A stretch of DNA of 64,000 nt, taken from the NCBI GenBank assembly GCA_012295275.1, contig CM022674.1:1052611-1116610 (forward strand), read 5' to 3'. The notes beneath the pieces were generated by a model, which saw only the letters and a program-made list of their open reading frames with translations, ran no database searches and was not told the origin of the DNA. Positions 25,732 to 45,522 of this stretch are shown one piece after another. The DNA comes from Chrysomallon squamiferum (lineage: Eukaryota > Mollusca > Gastropoda > Neomphalida > Peltospiridae). The position numbers and the translations under genes were made by a program. Numbering within the stretch: the first letter of the stretch is position 1; every line of letters begins with the position of its first letter.

Positions 25732-26142
25732 AGGTAGACAGACAGACAAAGAGACAGACAGGGAGAGAGACATAGGCAGATATTTACCTTGATGTGTGTA
25801 GTAACTAGAAATGTTACTCAGTACTGGCGCATTGCAGCCTCCAGTGACAGCTTCAGTGTAAAGAAAACATTTGGCAGACGACTTTTCAAACCTAAACGTC
25901 TTGCATCTGGGTTCAAGGTCACATTGCGCGGCACACATCAATTTACTCCTAGCTTTGTTGTCAGATATCAAATATCTTTCAGAAACCGTGATTCCAGTTA
26001 AATTGTTATTTTTTGTCATTTTTGAACTCAAGGAATCACAGTTTACAGAAACTGAAGCGTCTGTTATCAAGTTGTCAAGTAGGGATGTTGTTATCAGTAG
26101 AAAGAAGAAAGAAAACGATCCACTCATTTTGAACACCTTCAT

Positions 26143-26819
26143 TTTGTCTCTCGTGATAAAGGACTGCTTCTTACATTTAAAACTTCTGTTTTTCTTATGT
26201 ATGTATCTGGCTTATGTATTTAGGTAGCTTCAATGAAATATTGGTAATAAAGATCAAAAATGTAAAAGATTTTCTTATCAGTTTATTGAATTATGTATTA
26301 CGGTCTGCTTCAAAGACGGGTCGATTGTTTTAGAACTGCCGACATTTCTGCTGAAATTAAAGTAGAAAATGCTGGGCAGTATTTCATAAGCAACTAAACA
26401 AAGATAGATTCTGAGTACCATCCATACTGAATTACATTTTACTGAACAAAACGAGGTTGTGTGTAGCAGCCTATATCTACCAGCCAACAGAATCTAGGAT
26501 GCTGAGCTCCTGAATATCTGAAATACCTTTCCTATCTGCTGGTTGTCAGTTTTGACTTCACCATACATCATCCTTGTTTTATGTCCAAATCGATTACAGT
26601 TGTCGTCTTCTTCTAGCATAGTTCAAATATTTTGTTCACAACTTATTCTAAAATAGAAGGAATTACAAAAATACACAATTCCTGTTTTAGACCTACTACT
26701 GTGGTTTATGAACTGTTTGTCGATGTTGGCAATTGAGGGAACATGATATTTAAAGCTGGTGTTGGTTAAGGATGTCTTTGTTGACCTGTGGATATAGTCA
26801 GTTAGTCCCTATTTAAAAC

Positions 26820-26820
<1 letters not shown>
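26143..26820 (-). repeat. Duplicated 5' flank of cluster gene 5
   Basis: Inverted counterpart of 1020-1677. The TATAAAA of the other copy reads CATAAAA here (near 26574). Ends in a long (TTA)n run on the outer side. Confidence 0.65.
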
Positions 26821-33666
<6,846 letters not shown>

Positions 33667-34081
33667 GATGAACGAAGTGATCTGTCTGTATTTTTATTTA
33701 TAAATACACTGCTTGACACCCTTGTATATATATATATATATATATATTGCAGTTTTAAATTATTAATTTGTATATGTTCAGCAGATTAGAAATAATAGGT
33801 TGTTTTTTTTTTTTTTTTTTTTTTTTTAATGACACGTCATAAATTATTAATTTTTTAATGGTCAACTTAGGATCAAATTTCAGTCAGTCGAAAACACTTA
33901 AACGATCATCACAAAATCAATTAATATTTTTATTTTTATTATTTTATTTTATTTATTATTTTAATTTATTTTATTAGGTGTTTTTTTTGTTTGTTTTGTT
34001 TTTTTTTTTTTTTTTTTTTTATCTCAGATTTTGATATTTACACAGGTAAATAGATAAACATACATACATTTATTTCAACAT

Positions 34082-34127
<46 letters not shown>

Positions 34128-34190
34128 ACAGACAGACACACACACACACTATTTATTTTACTTTCCCAAATGTGAAATGCGAGATAGTCA
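33667..34190. other. Spacer between gene 6 and the macro-domain gene
   Basis: AT-rich sequence with poly(T), (CA)n at 34084-34123 and short TA runs. Nothing coding seen. The two genes diverge from here. Confidence 0.6.
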
Positions 34191-34198
34191 ATGGATCT

Positions 34199-34245
34199 CA
34201 CTGCGCATGAGCGGAAATAAATTCATTTTGTTTTATTTCCGGGAG
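34199..34245 (+). promoter_or_regulatory. Promoter-like motifs for the macro-domain gene
   Basis: ACTGCGCATGAGC resembles the NRF1 half-palindrome and ATTTCCGGG resembles an ETS site. Both are common at TATA-less housekeeping promoters. They lie upstream of a likely 5' UTR exon ending at 34497 (AAG then GTAAAT). Confidence 0.35.
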
Positions 34246-34497
34246 GGATGAAATTGAAACTAGGTTATTCCTGGCGTTAATATTTTTTAAATATGTGATT
34301 TCAGTTATTCACTCTGTGATTTGAACGTCACATTTAACTTGCTTTATTTTAATTCAGCTGTATTTTGTCAGAACTTGGAACTCGGCGACGAACAAACTTG
34401 TGAAAGATTCGTAATAGTCTAATACCGTACGTCGGACATTTAACTATTTAATGATTATCTTACTAACGTAACTAAGCAGAACCGTTTAAACTATAAG
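34246..34497 (+). other. Possible 5' non-coding exon of the macro-domain gene
   Basis: Unique, non-repetitive sequence ending in a donor (TATAAG then GTAAAT). The next acceptor, TTCACAG at 35566-35572, falls directly before the first ATG. Start point unknown. Confidence 0.35.
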
Positions 34498-34754
34498 GTA
34501 AATTTGTGTTATGTTGCTTAATAATGCTTTTCTAATTTACCTAAATTCCTCGATGCAGTAGTATATGTATATGTACTTAAGAAAGTAATAACAATAACAA
34601 TAACAATAATAATAATAATAACAACAACAAGAAGATGAAGATAATAATAATACTCATAATCATTATCATTGTTATCATGAAGTCAAAACTTGAAAGTTAA
34701 TTCGAGTATTGTGATAATATATTTCAGACATTAAAATGTTATTTATTTATTTCA

Positions 34755-34792
<38 letters not shown>

Positions 34793-35398
34793 CAGATAAA
34801 TTATTATTAAATTGAGAGACAGCATATCAGTTTCTGTTCTGTGACTGTTAAAGCCTGGTGTGTTATTTTTTTTTTTTACATTATTTTAGTTAACATATCT
34901 TTTGAAAAACTAATAAAGCAAACCCTTTCACAAGTTTGAGGCTCAAGACTGTGTCTATGTAATTACATGCAAAAATTACATTAATAATAACATATTCATA
35001 CTAAAATAATTCTACAACTAAAACTAATATACAGAAAGTATAAATTAAATGAACATGAAATTATAAATACTTTTCAGTTAGTTTTTAATTTACAAAACAA
35101 TTTGCTTGTGTATATCTTTCAGTATGTTTTTGTTTAGTACAGCAGTCTATCTTGATTGAGATATTTTTGGTGCTTGTATATATTGCATTATTCTTCCTCT
35201 GTTTATTAACAATAGTAGCAGTAATCACAATATGTTTCAATAGTTAATGTTTTTTTAAATGTCTACATTATTATCCTTCTTCTGATTATTATTATTATTA
35301 TTATTATTATGCTAATGTTAGTGATGATGATGATTACAGTGTAATATATTTTTATATTATTTATATGTACATGTATCATTCTTCTTCTTCTTTTTCTT

Positions 35399-35472
<74 letters not shown>

Positions 35473-35572
35473 TCTCTTTTTTTCTTCTTTTTTTTTCTTT
35501 TTTTGTCTTTTTAAATATTACATATTGGGATGCCAGTTTATAAATATTTGTTATTTACATATCTATTCACAG
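34498..35572. other. Probable first intron of the macro-domain gene
   Basis: AT-rich with (GT)n near 34758-34790, (TTC)n near 35380-35430 and (TTA)n near 35430-35467. No coding signal. Confidence 0.5.
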
Positions 35573-38500
35573 ATGAATTTCATCAAAAAAATTATAACTC
35601 GAGGAACTAAATCTGAAAGTGACAGTGACTCGGATTCCGAGAAAAGTGAAAACTACAAATACCATTTGAAAGTGTTTGAAGATGTCACCAAATCATCTTC
35701 CTCCAGCTCAGGCATTGTTGACAATGACGATGAAACTTACCACAGTGCATCAGAAGCAGACAAATCTGACATTTCACACAGAGGGGAAAGTGATTCTGAA
35801 AGTGGGGAGAATTCTTTGGAAGGAATTGAAGTAAATTCTTCAGCAGAGAATGGTTCCACTGATATGGAATTAGAATTAAGAGGTAACGATGATGAAGAAA
35901 GCAGCAGTCTGGTGGAGTTGGAAGAAGAAGAAGAAGAAGAAGGTCTGGTGGAGTTGGAAGAAGAAGAAGAAGAAGAAGAAGAAGAAGAAGAAGAGGAGGA
36001 GGAGGAGAAGAACTCAAAAACGAAACAGGTGAGACCAAGACTAAGGTATGTGGATTCGTCTGAGAGTGAGACTGGACCTATACACAGTTACGATGAGGTC
36101 ACTGAGGAAATTGATAAGTGTATTGAAACTATTTCTTCATCTCCAGGCAAGTCCACTGCTTCTGCTGTTTCTACAGCTGGCACAACCAACTATGTGATGA
36201 CACACTCACCGAATGAAGTCACTGTACCCAGCACCTCTACATCAAGAATGATGGATTTGGTGTCAATTGAAGAAGCTGAGGACCAGGCCTCAAGAAACAA
36301 ACCTCCGGGGAATTTTAAGAGAAAAATTTCAGAAGTGGAACCTGAGTTGGTTACAAATGCTGACATCAGGTTCACAGGCGGATCTAACAGGCTGTTTAAA
36401 TCAAACTTTGATGTGTCCAGTGAGTATGATGTTGTTAAAAAGCATAGCAAAAGTATGCCGTCAAAAAAGTCTCCTGTAACTCCTCATGTTCAGGTGAAAT
36501 CTACAGCCGGACATGGAGTCAGTCCTGAGAACAGGATTAATAAGGGTAACACACCACGCAAGTCTCTTGTTTCAGCTGTTCTTGAAGCCACAAAAACAGA
36601 GCTTGAGGATAAGAAAAAAGAGCAGCAGAAAGTGATCTACACATCAAGGAAAAGTTTACTGAAAGTAACTCAGCCTAATGAGTCGGCAAGCAAGAGCAGA
36701 ACAAAACTGGAAAACGTCACCCATTTTTCATCACCATCGGTCGCAGTCAAACATGAACTAAATGACAATAATACTCCAACATCTACATCACATCGTGATA
36801 ACTCGAAGACCAAATCCTCATCCTTGGCCCCTCAGACTGCATCAACACAATTTCAGAATGATCCTAAACATCACCCAGAGCCAGCTGTGGCAATGAAAGA
36901 TCATTTAAGCATCAGTGCAAGTAGAGCTGTCAACACAATTTCAAGATCATCTGATCAACAATCCTTCAACACTAGTCCTAGATTACCAGGCCCAGTAGTT
37001 TTCACTACTACTCCCAGATTACCAGGCCAAGTAGTTGTCAGCACTACTCCTAGATCATCAGGACAAGTAGTTGTCAAAACTACTCCTAGATCATCAGGAC
37101 AAGTTGTTCTCAAAACTACACCTAGATCACCAGGACAAGTAGTTGTCAAAACTACTCCTAGATCCTCAGGACAAGGAGTTGTCAAAACTACTCCTAGATC
37201 ACCAGGACAAGTAGTTGTCAAAACTACTCCTAGATCATCAGGACAAGGAGTTGTCAAAACTACTCCTAGATCACCAGGACAAGTAGCACTACTCCTAGAT
37301 CACCAGGACAAGTAGTTACCGAAACTACTCCTAGATCACCAGGACAGTTAGTTTTAAATTCCTATCCAGAAGATCTGAGCAAACATAAAACAACAGAAGA
37401 AAACAACAGAAGACAAAATCTTAGTAGTAACATTATTCACAAAAAGATGGCTTCGACTGATGTTAATAAAAGAGACATTACTGTGGTATCACCATCCACA
37501 AATCTGCCTTATCTGGTTTCTCATTCAACAGAAAGGCCTGGTGATGTTAATGAAATTAAGAGTGAGGCAAATGAGGCTACTCGATATTCTACAGGACAGC
37601 CAAGATCTGAATATTCACTTCACAACTTCACTTCAGCCTTTCCAGAAGCTGTTACATCCTCTCCAGTTAACCAGACTTCAGACAAACTTCACCAGACACA
37701 TATGGTTAGTACTTTGGTTTCTACAGCTTCTCAGACGTATCCTCAATCAGCCATGCAGACTGCATCATCCACGTATGAACCAATGGAAACAAATGAAGAG
37801 CCATACTTCCCACCAGTTGTAACATCATCTGTGGCTGTTACACACAGTCTCAACCTACCAGCAGGATCCACCGAGACTGGTACATCAGCAGCAGAAGTAG
37901 ACTTAAACTCTTTCAGAACATCAATTTTGAGGCAACAGAAAGAGTTAGGTTTGCATGAACTGACAGGTTCTGTCTTACCACCAAGAGGAAATGTTCAGTC
38001 TACACAAGCGACCACAGAAAAAAACTCAATCAGAGGAGCAAATTATCAAGCATTGACAACTCCAGCCACTAGTAGTGTTACAGTTAGCATGCCCAGCCTT
38101 TCAGAAACCAGATATCAAAATCCAGTGAACCAATCAACACAACCAGCTTGGTCCTCGCTTGATTATGAACAGAATAACTCAACAAGAGAAATCAACAGCT
38201 TTGTGAATTCACAGAAGCAAAATGTGGAAACAATAAGGAACCCATTTTACTCTGGAACATCAAACTCTGATAAGGAACCAAATATTATTTCCTTGAAGAA
38301 CAAACTCAAAAATGAAGTAAATATTGGCAAAATTGGGGGGAAACCATCTGTGTCTTGTGAACAGCCAGTGACCTCTCCTCAGTCAACAACTATTTATTCA
38401 CCTTTCACCTCTCCTGCCAGAAACCAGCACGAAATGTTTCCAGTTTCACAGACTCCAGGACAGAACAAAGGAACAGCATCCATTCCACACAATGATCAGT

Positions 38501-39203
38501 CTTCAGTGCAACAAAGCCAAGCTGGGATTTATCCAGCAAGCAGAACCCCATCTACACCAAGAGCTGCTCCTGAGAACATCAGTTCAACAGCTACAGCATC
38601 ATCTTCACTTCAAAACAACCGACCATCACCGTCAGTGCAAGAAAGATTTCGAGGTATTCCAGTATCAGCAGTGCAAATAAAAACTGAGCCCACAAGACCC
38701 AAGACTCCTCCTGCTGAAGTAAATCCGCTGGCAAACAAAGGTGATAAGTATTCGTTTGAAGTTGCTGACAGACTCAAGATCCACATCTGCTATGACGACT
38801 TAGTTGCCCAGACAGTGGATGCTGTTGTAAATCCTACAGATGGGCAGCTGACTCACGTGAACAGAGCTTCATTGGCCATTGCAGCAGCTGCTGGCGATGA
38901 TATGATCAGAGAATGCAAAGATTTTCTAGAACGGAATGCAGGCCCACTGGAAAAAGGTCAGGTGTTTGATACTCAAGCAAGTGGTACTCTGAGAGGAAAA
39001 GTGTCTCGTATACTCCATGTGAGCACACCAGTCTGGAGTCTAGTCGATGAGACTCAGAGTTGCTATGATCTGCTCAAGACCTACTTGAACTGCTTGGTAT
39101 ATGCCAGTGATGAACTCAAACTGAAATCTATTGCCTTCCCACTGATAGGCTCAGGTGAGTAAATTGTGAACCAGTACTTTATTTTATTTTAACATGGTCT
39201 CAC

Positions 39204-39265
<62 letters not shown>

Positions 39266-39870
39266 TTCATTCTCCCTATATCTGTTTTAAAATAAAAAAA
39301 TATACTATATCTTCAACAATTGCTTTGTTTGTTATGTGTATTTTAGTATTATTATTCTTTTTATTTTTTAATTTTTTAATTTAATTTTTTTTGATGTGGT
39401 GGCATTACAGGAAAAAGCTTCATCTTAATAATAATAACAACAAATTACCCTAACTATTTACTACTAAACTGTCACCTCTTCTTTCCAGTCCAGTCTAACA
39501 GTAACCCTCCGTCTTTCTTTCAGATTCGGAACACCCCATGGACGCTTGCATCAGTGCATTCTTCAAAGCACTGCTCGTCTTCGTCTTCGAGAAGCGACCG
39601 CAGTCGCGGCTTACCAACATCCACCTGGTCATCAACGACTTCTACCTTGCTCGCTTTTGTCTCCAGATGGTTCAGGACTACCTCGAGCAGATCCTTCTTG
39701 AGGGAATTGACGGAGCCATGGCTGAGGCAGTGAACATCTTTTACGGTGGCAGCCAGTGGGAGAGGCAGCAGAACCACCTCAACGAGAGCAGAATGGCATC
39801 AGAGGTGGAGGAAGACACTGTTCCTAAGGCACTGTTTCGAGGACCAGCCATTAAGAGGCCTAGGCTGTAG
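35573..39870 (+). CDS. Acidic, repeat-containing protein with C-terminal macro domain; frame broken by a 7-nt loss
   Basis: One large coding exon from the ATG at 35573 to the donor at 39154 (TCAG then GTGAGT, phase 1), then 39524-39870. Restoring 7 nt gives 1311 codons. Order: Ser/Asp/Glu-rich start, Glu run (coding about 35920-36010), long Ser/Thr/Gln-rich disordered part, eleven 12-residue TTPRSPGQVVVK-like repeats (36971-37359), more disorder, then a macro domain from about residue 1061 (FEVADRLKIHICYDDLV, AVVNPTDGQL, ILHVSTPVW, IAFPLIGSG, SEHPMDACISAFFKAL). Macro domains bind or remove ADP-ribose. Here the usual NAAN is NPTD and the Gly-rich loop reads THVNRAS, so binding is uncertain. 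The ninth repeat has 29 instead of 36 nt, which shifts the frame near 37280. SUMO consensus motifs (VKHE, IKSE, IKTE) suggest a nuclear protein. Two separate genes are less likely. Confidence 0.8.
36971..37359 (+). repeat. 36-bp coding tandem repeat, eleven units, one short by 7 nt
   Basis: Each unit encodes TTPRS[PS]GQVVVK or a close variant. The ninth unit (about 37259-37287) has 29 nt. Without it the frame is continuous on both sides. Confidence 0.9.
39211..39261. repeat. (CT)n microsatellite in the last intron of the macro-domain gene
   Basis: About 50 bp of CT in the 369-nt intron between the two coding exons. Confidence 0.95.
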
Positions 39871-40769
39871 TTGGAACGTCTCAAGATTTAAAAAAAAACA
39901 AAAAAACAACAACATTGTACATCTCTTTGACAGAGGTATTGTCACGAAGCAACAGGTTGTTTATATGTAATATATGACTTAAAATTCTACATTTCATTAT
40001 TATCCAGTAAGTTACTGATATAGGAGTTAAAGTAGTGAGGAATATGTGATGTAATTTGTTAATATACATTTTAAATAGTATACAGTAGGTCAGTAACATT
40101 AAAATAATTACAATTAACAGGTCAATATAAAATGTAAATTATATATGACTACTTTTTTTGTTTGTTTGTTATGCATTGTTGGTAAGATTGAAAGATATAA
40201 AATAAGAATTTAAAAAGAGACACCAAAAAAACGTTAAAAGTATGTAGAATATATTTAGACTGTTTCTATGTATTGCTGTACCTGGACCTTAAATTATATT
40301 TATTTTGTTTTATTTTATTATATATGTGGGGTTTTTTTAATCTTTTTTTATCTTTTTTTTTTTTTAATTTGATTTAATATGCAGACACAACTTCGCATAA
40401 CAAAGTAGTGAAATTTCAGAGACAAAAATGAACGGTTCATTGAAAATCTTCTAACAAGTGCGATATTTTCCGATCTAACCTGTACTCCAGCACCAGTTTA
40501 TCAAAAATATAAATTAACTGTTAAAAGATATCTTTTTTAATTTAGTGTCATCTAAAACCTAGTTTTTTTCCGTTTGTTTTTGAATATGGTATTCATAATA
40601 TTGTAAACAAAATTTTGTCTCTTTTTTTGTTGTTGTTTTGTTCTTTTTGTTGTTAGGTTTTGTTGGGTTTTTTTCTGTTTTGAGAATTGTATTTTATTTG
40701 TTTAATCTATCTACTTTGTTTTATTTAGTTATTATATTTAATATATTTATTTATTATTATTAATGCTTA

Positions 40770-40844
<75 letters not shown>

Positions 40845-43800
40845 GTATAATTGTATTTACTGGTGCTTCATTTTATGGATAGTGGAGAGGTGAGGAGTAA
40901 GTTTCTGGATCTGTACAAGAAATATAGTGGATGTATACATTTTCAGCTGGATAATGTTTACTTTTCATTAATTAGATTACTTGATTTGTGAATATAATCA
41001 TTTTTGTATATTATTTCAGTGTATTTAGCACACTGAAAACAATACCACCTATTTGTTCCTTGTAGATGTTTATTTATTTATATAGATAGACAGATAGATA
41101 GATAGATAGATAGACAGATATATTTTATCAAAATGTTTATGATTTACTGTAGAACAATAACATCACTATGGTGGTGTCTTTAGTATAGATATAACTTCAA
41201 AAAGAATTTTTGTTCTGGTTTTTCTTTTTAATTTTATATTTATTTCTGTATGTATTTGTTTATTTTATTTTTATTTTATTTTATTTTTAAATTTAATTTG
41301 ATTTTTTCAGTTGTTTTTGTTTTTTTACTTTATTTGTTTTTATTAAATCAAACAGTGTATCTTAGATTAAAATTACTGTATATATCCATATTAATATATT
41401 TTCAAATTTCTTTTCTGTTTTTCTTTTATTGTTATTATTATTTTTATTTTACTTCCCTGTGTTCTTTTCTATTTTGTTTTAAATTACACAGCTAAACAAA
41501 AATAAATATTTTTACACTCCTCATATTGTAAAATTAACATAAAATGTTCTTTTAATGCAATTTCCTGAAAATAAACAGGTAAATATTTTACATTTATTTT
41601 ATTTACTCTCATTTTTTCTGTCATTTCACATCATGAACCAGCTTTTAGCCTATCAAAATATTATATCAACCTAGCCTATGTGTATTAACTGTTCTGCTGT
41701 TAATGCACAGACATAACCTCTAATCCCCATCCCACCCCACCCCCAAAACCCACTGTGCAGAAGCTTGCCCTTCCCTGGTTTCCAGATTTAAAGAACACAT
41801 TACCTGTTTGTGCCTCTGCTGTTATTTCACAGAGGTTATCAAAGGTGATTTTATCAAATTTACTGTTTATGAGAGGTTGCCTATAAAAGGTCCCTTACTT
41901 GCTAATCAGAGAAAATGGAATCTGTACTCTTGGACTATGTAATGATCTAAAAAAAAAAAATGACAGATAAACTGACAGTTTATATGAAAACGAAATTAAA
42001 TATTTATCATTTTGTTTCATGAAACTATTTATTTTAATTAAATGTCTGAGATCTATTTCAGCATTGTGGATAATCTGATAATTACAAAATTAACTGACAA
42101 AAACTGAAGCTGAGTTAACTTAACATTTTATCTGTTATTGTTTTTGTAGATTTGTTATTGTTAATGTTGTTGTTGGTATTCATAATTTGTTGGTGATGTA
42201 TCAGAAGAATTTGGTAACCTAGGCTATGAACAGGACAGCACTAACCATTAGGAAAAATAAGCACATGATGTTTGCTGTGTTGTTAGACTAAATTTTTGCA
42301 CGCATGAAAAAAAAACCACACATACTTTTTGGGCCACCTCTTTTAAAAAGGTCTAGTAATTTAAAACTGGAGAAGTAACTCTGAACAATACATCCAAGTA
42401 AATAACGAGTAATTTATCAAAGTGAATAGACTTCAGTCCATATTTATCTAGTCGTGTACAGTGATTGCAGGATGTGTGTCTTTATTTATTTATTTATTTA
42501 TTTATACCTGTACAAAGAGAGATATTCATATAAAGCATAACCAACACATTCATATCACATAGGCAGTTATAATATTTATTCATCGAGATTAAATATCAAA
42601 GCATGTTATCCGTATTTATGCATATTCAAATGATATTTATATATGTAAAAAATCAGTAAAATTATTTAATACATATATTGAAACACAGCTGTATCATATA
42701 AAAGAATACTGATAGTGATATATCAAATATTAAAATGGCATTATGTAACATAAAAGTGAATTAATGTGTGTGTGTGTGTGAGATTTGTTTTGTAAACTTC
42801 CAACTTACTTTTTTAATTGTTGTCATCCAACCTTTGCCAATAATAAAATATATTTGTTGATGGACATACAACAGTGGTTGGCAAGATTAAGATTACTACT
42901 GCATCACCTCAAATTTTGGCAAAGTATTTGGAAAAGGAAAAGAAAAAACTGGTTCTGTTTTTTTTTATCTCTGTAAAATTTAGGGGAAATCAAACCTTTT
43001 GCCTTTCTCAACCAGTGAATTTCCATTTACCAGTGAGCTGGGTTGCTGATATTTCCAGTTGTTTCTCGAGTCATTTCATGAGTTATTTCATATTCAGAAA
43101 TGAAGAAGAAGCAGAAAAACTCAGTACTTTGAATAAATCACTGAACTGCTGTGCTCTTCTCAGTCACAAGACTTTTTGTTGTTTTGTTATTTTTACATAC
43201 TTCATTATTAGCAAAGATTAGTTAGAAAAAAACAACAACAATTTTAAAAACACCAAAAAGATTGCTAGGAAGTATGCACTTTTATGTATTGCAAAATAAA
43301 TAGTTTTAAAATAACTGGGATGAAAATCTTTCTGTAATCATTCTCGTGTCCAAAATTATTGTGTGCACTAACTTCCTTACACCATCCTATGGAAGGCCAT
43401 GTAAGGTCATTCACATCACTGAATAAAGAATTTTAAATCTTTGTTGTATAAAATAGTTCTGTGAATTCTGCTTCACAATTTCTTTAAAATATCACAAGTT
43501 TATTATGCTCTGATTAAAACTTATAAATGGAATATTTATTATAATGTGTGTGTATGTATGTTTAGGTTTATATGTATGTATATGTGTGTGTGTGTGTGTG
43601 TGTGCATGCATGTCTGTATAAACATTACATACAAAAATATACATATATAAAAATACACACACTCACATACATAGATACATATTAATACACATATATAAAT
43701 AAAAAGACAAATATGCATGCACATATTTACACACACACACACACACACCTATATATAAATTCCACTAAATTCAGTCAAATTAATGACAGTAACAAGAAAA

Positions 43801-45460
43801 AGGATAACAAATACTGACAGCTCTGCCTAAACATAAAATAAAAAGAATACTGACTATAAATAGTTACCTGTTTTCTTGATTATATATGTGTTTCTTACCT
43901 GCAGCATAACATTTGCTGATATACATAGTATCAAACGCACACACACTCACACACAGACGCACACACAAATCATTTGTCAGCCTCATCTGGTGAGAAAACA
44001 GAAGAAGATAACTTTTCTGATGCAGGAGAAAATTACAGCCTGTTTCCACATTAAACTGATGCATAACAAAGAGAATAAAAATTTGTTTTTTAAAAACCTT
44101 CATCTGAGATGAAAAATTTTTATAGATCAAATCATCTTCAACAGACTTCAGGTACATTACTTATAATTCAGTATATGGAAAATATTTGCCTTATTTGTGT
44201 TTTCACACAAAACAGTAACACATAAAATTATAACTGTATACATCAGCAGAGAAATTATTGTTTTAAAATTTTATGTGGTAGATAAAATTCTAAACAACAA
44301 AACATTATGGTAATAGGTATATAGCTGATATAATTCAATTTGCATTTTTATCAAAAATAAATAACAGATAAATAAATAAATAAATAAATAAATAAAATTC
44401 ATGAATAATAAAAACAAACAAACCAAAAAGTAATAAATAAATAAATAAATAAATAAAAATGCCAGAATAATAAAAACAAAAAGCAAACCAAAAACTACTA
44501 AATAAATAAAAATGTATATATAAATAAATAAATAAATAAACAAAAATGCATGAATAAAAACAAACAAGCAAAAAAAAAAAATAATAAGTTTTTTTTCTAA
44601 ACATGTTTGAACTCTCACCAAAAGATGCCTGTGCATTTGTATCTATAACAATAACAGATTAAATATATAATTTTTAATATTGCAACAAATAAATGCATAA
44701 CAAAAACAAACATAACAAATAATAACACATTTGCAGTATAACAAATTATAATATTATTGTATAATAAATATTAATATGTAACAGTATACAATTATCATGT
44801 TATGATTTTAGAGTAACAGAAATGCTGCTAGCATATATAAAAATTAACAAGAAAAACAATATAATAAACAACAAAAATAAAAATAATAATAAATATATTT
44901 TATAACAATTATTACAATATTAATAATAAAAAAATAATAATAATAAATATATTTTATAACAATTATTACAATATAAATAAATAAAATAAAATAATTAAAT
45001 AATAATAATAAATAAATAAATTTTATAACAATATTAATAAATAAAATAAATAATAATAAATATATTTTATAATAACAATATTAATAAATAAATAACAGTA
45101 ATAGCAATAAAGTATTTAGCTCATTCAAATGCAATATTACAAAATTGTGTGTGTACATAGATATACACACACACACATTACATACACAAAAATGTGTATG
45201 TGTTTTCTGTGCATATACAAAAAAATAAATGAATTATGCATGCATACATCTGTACGTCTGTATGTACCAAATCAATGGTCACAAAAAGCAACATTGTTAA
45301 AGTTTCAGGAACAGATAGTGGCCTAACAACCAAGGAAGGTGTGTAACTTTTTTTTAATGCTTTTGACTTGTCAATGATTTTTTTGTTGGGGTGCCTAATA
45401 AACCAGTCAAAAATAAAGCAAAATCTTTTCTTTTTCTTCATTTTTTTTAAATTTTTTTAT
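39871..45460. other. 3' UTR and intergenic region between two convergent genes
   Basis: Very AT-rich, with (TG)n/(TA)n near 40772-40850, (TTTA)n, (TAAA)n near 44365-45110 and short CA runs. Many AATAAA strings make the 3' end of the macro gene impossible to place. An open frame at 42874-43221 has no recognisable domain. No gene seen. Confidence 0.6.
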
Positions 45461-45465
45461 TTATT
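45456..45465 (-). terminator. Poly(A) signal of the zinc-finger gene
   Basis: Two overlapping AATAAA hexamers on the minus strand, about 60 nt after the stop codon. Confidence 0.4.
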
Positions 45466-45522
45466 TTGAATTTCTGAAAGCACTGGTTAGAATGGAAGAT
45501 GAAAAAAAAAAAACAAACAGAA

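Noticed and set aside
37447-39162. Independent gene starting at the ATG at 37447
   Set aside because: The reading frame is open without a stop from 37288 on, and the 12-residue repeats continue across the break. One gene with a 7-nt loss explains this better.
42874-43221. 115-codon plus-strand frame
   Set aside because: No domain, no splice signals, and it lies in AT-rich 3' flank. Likely chance.
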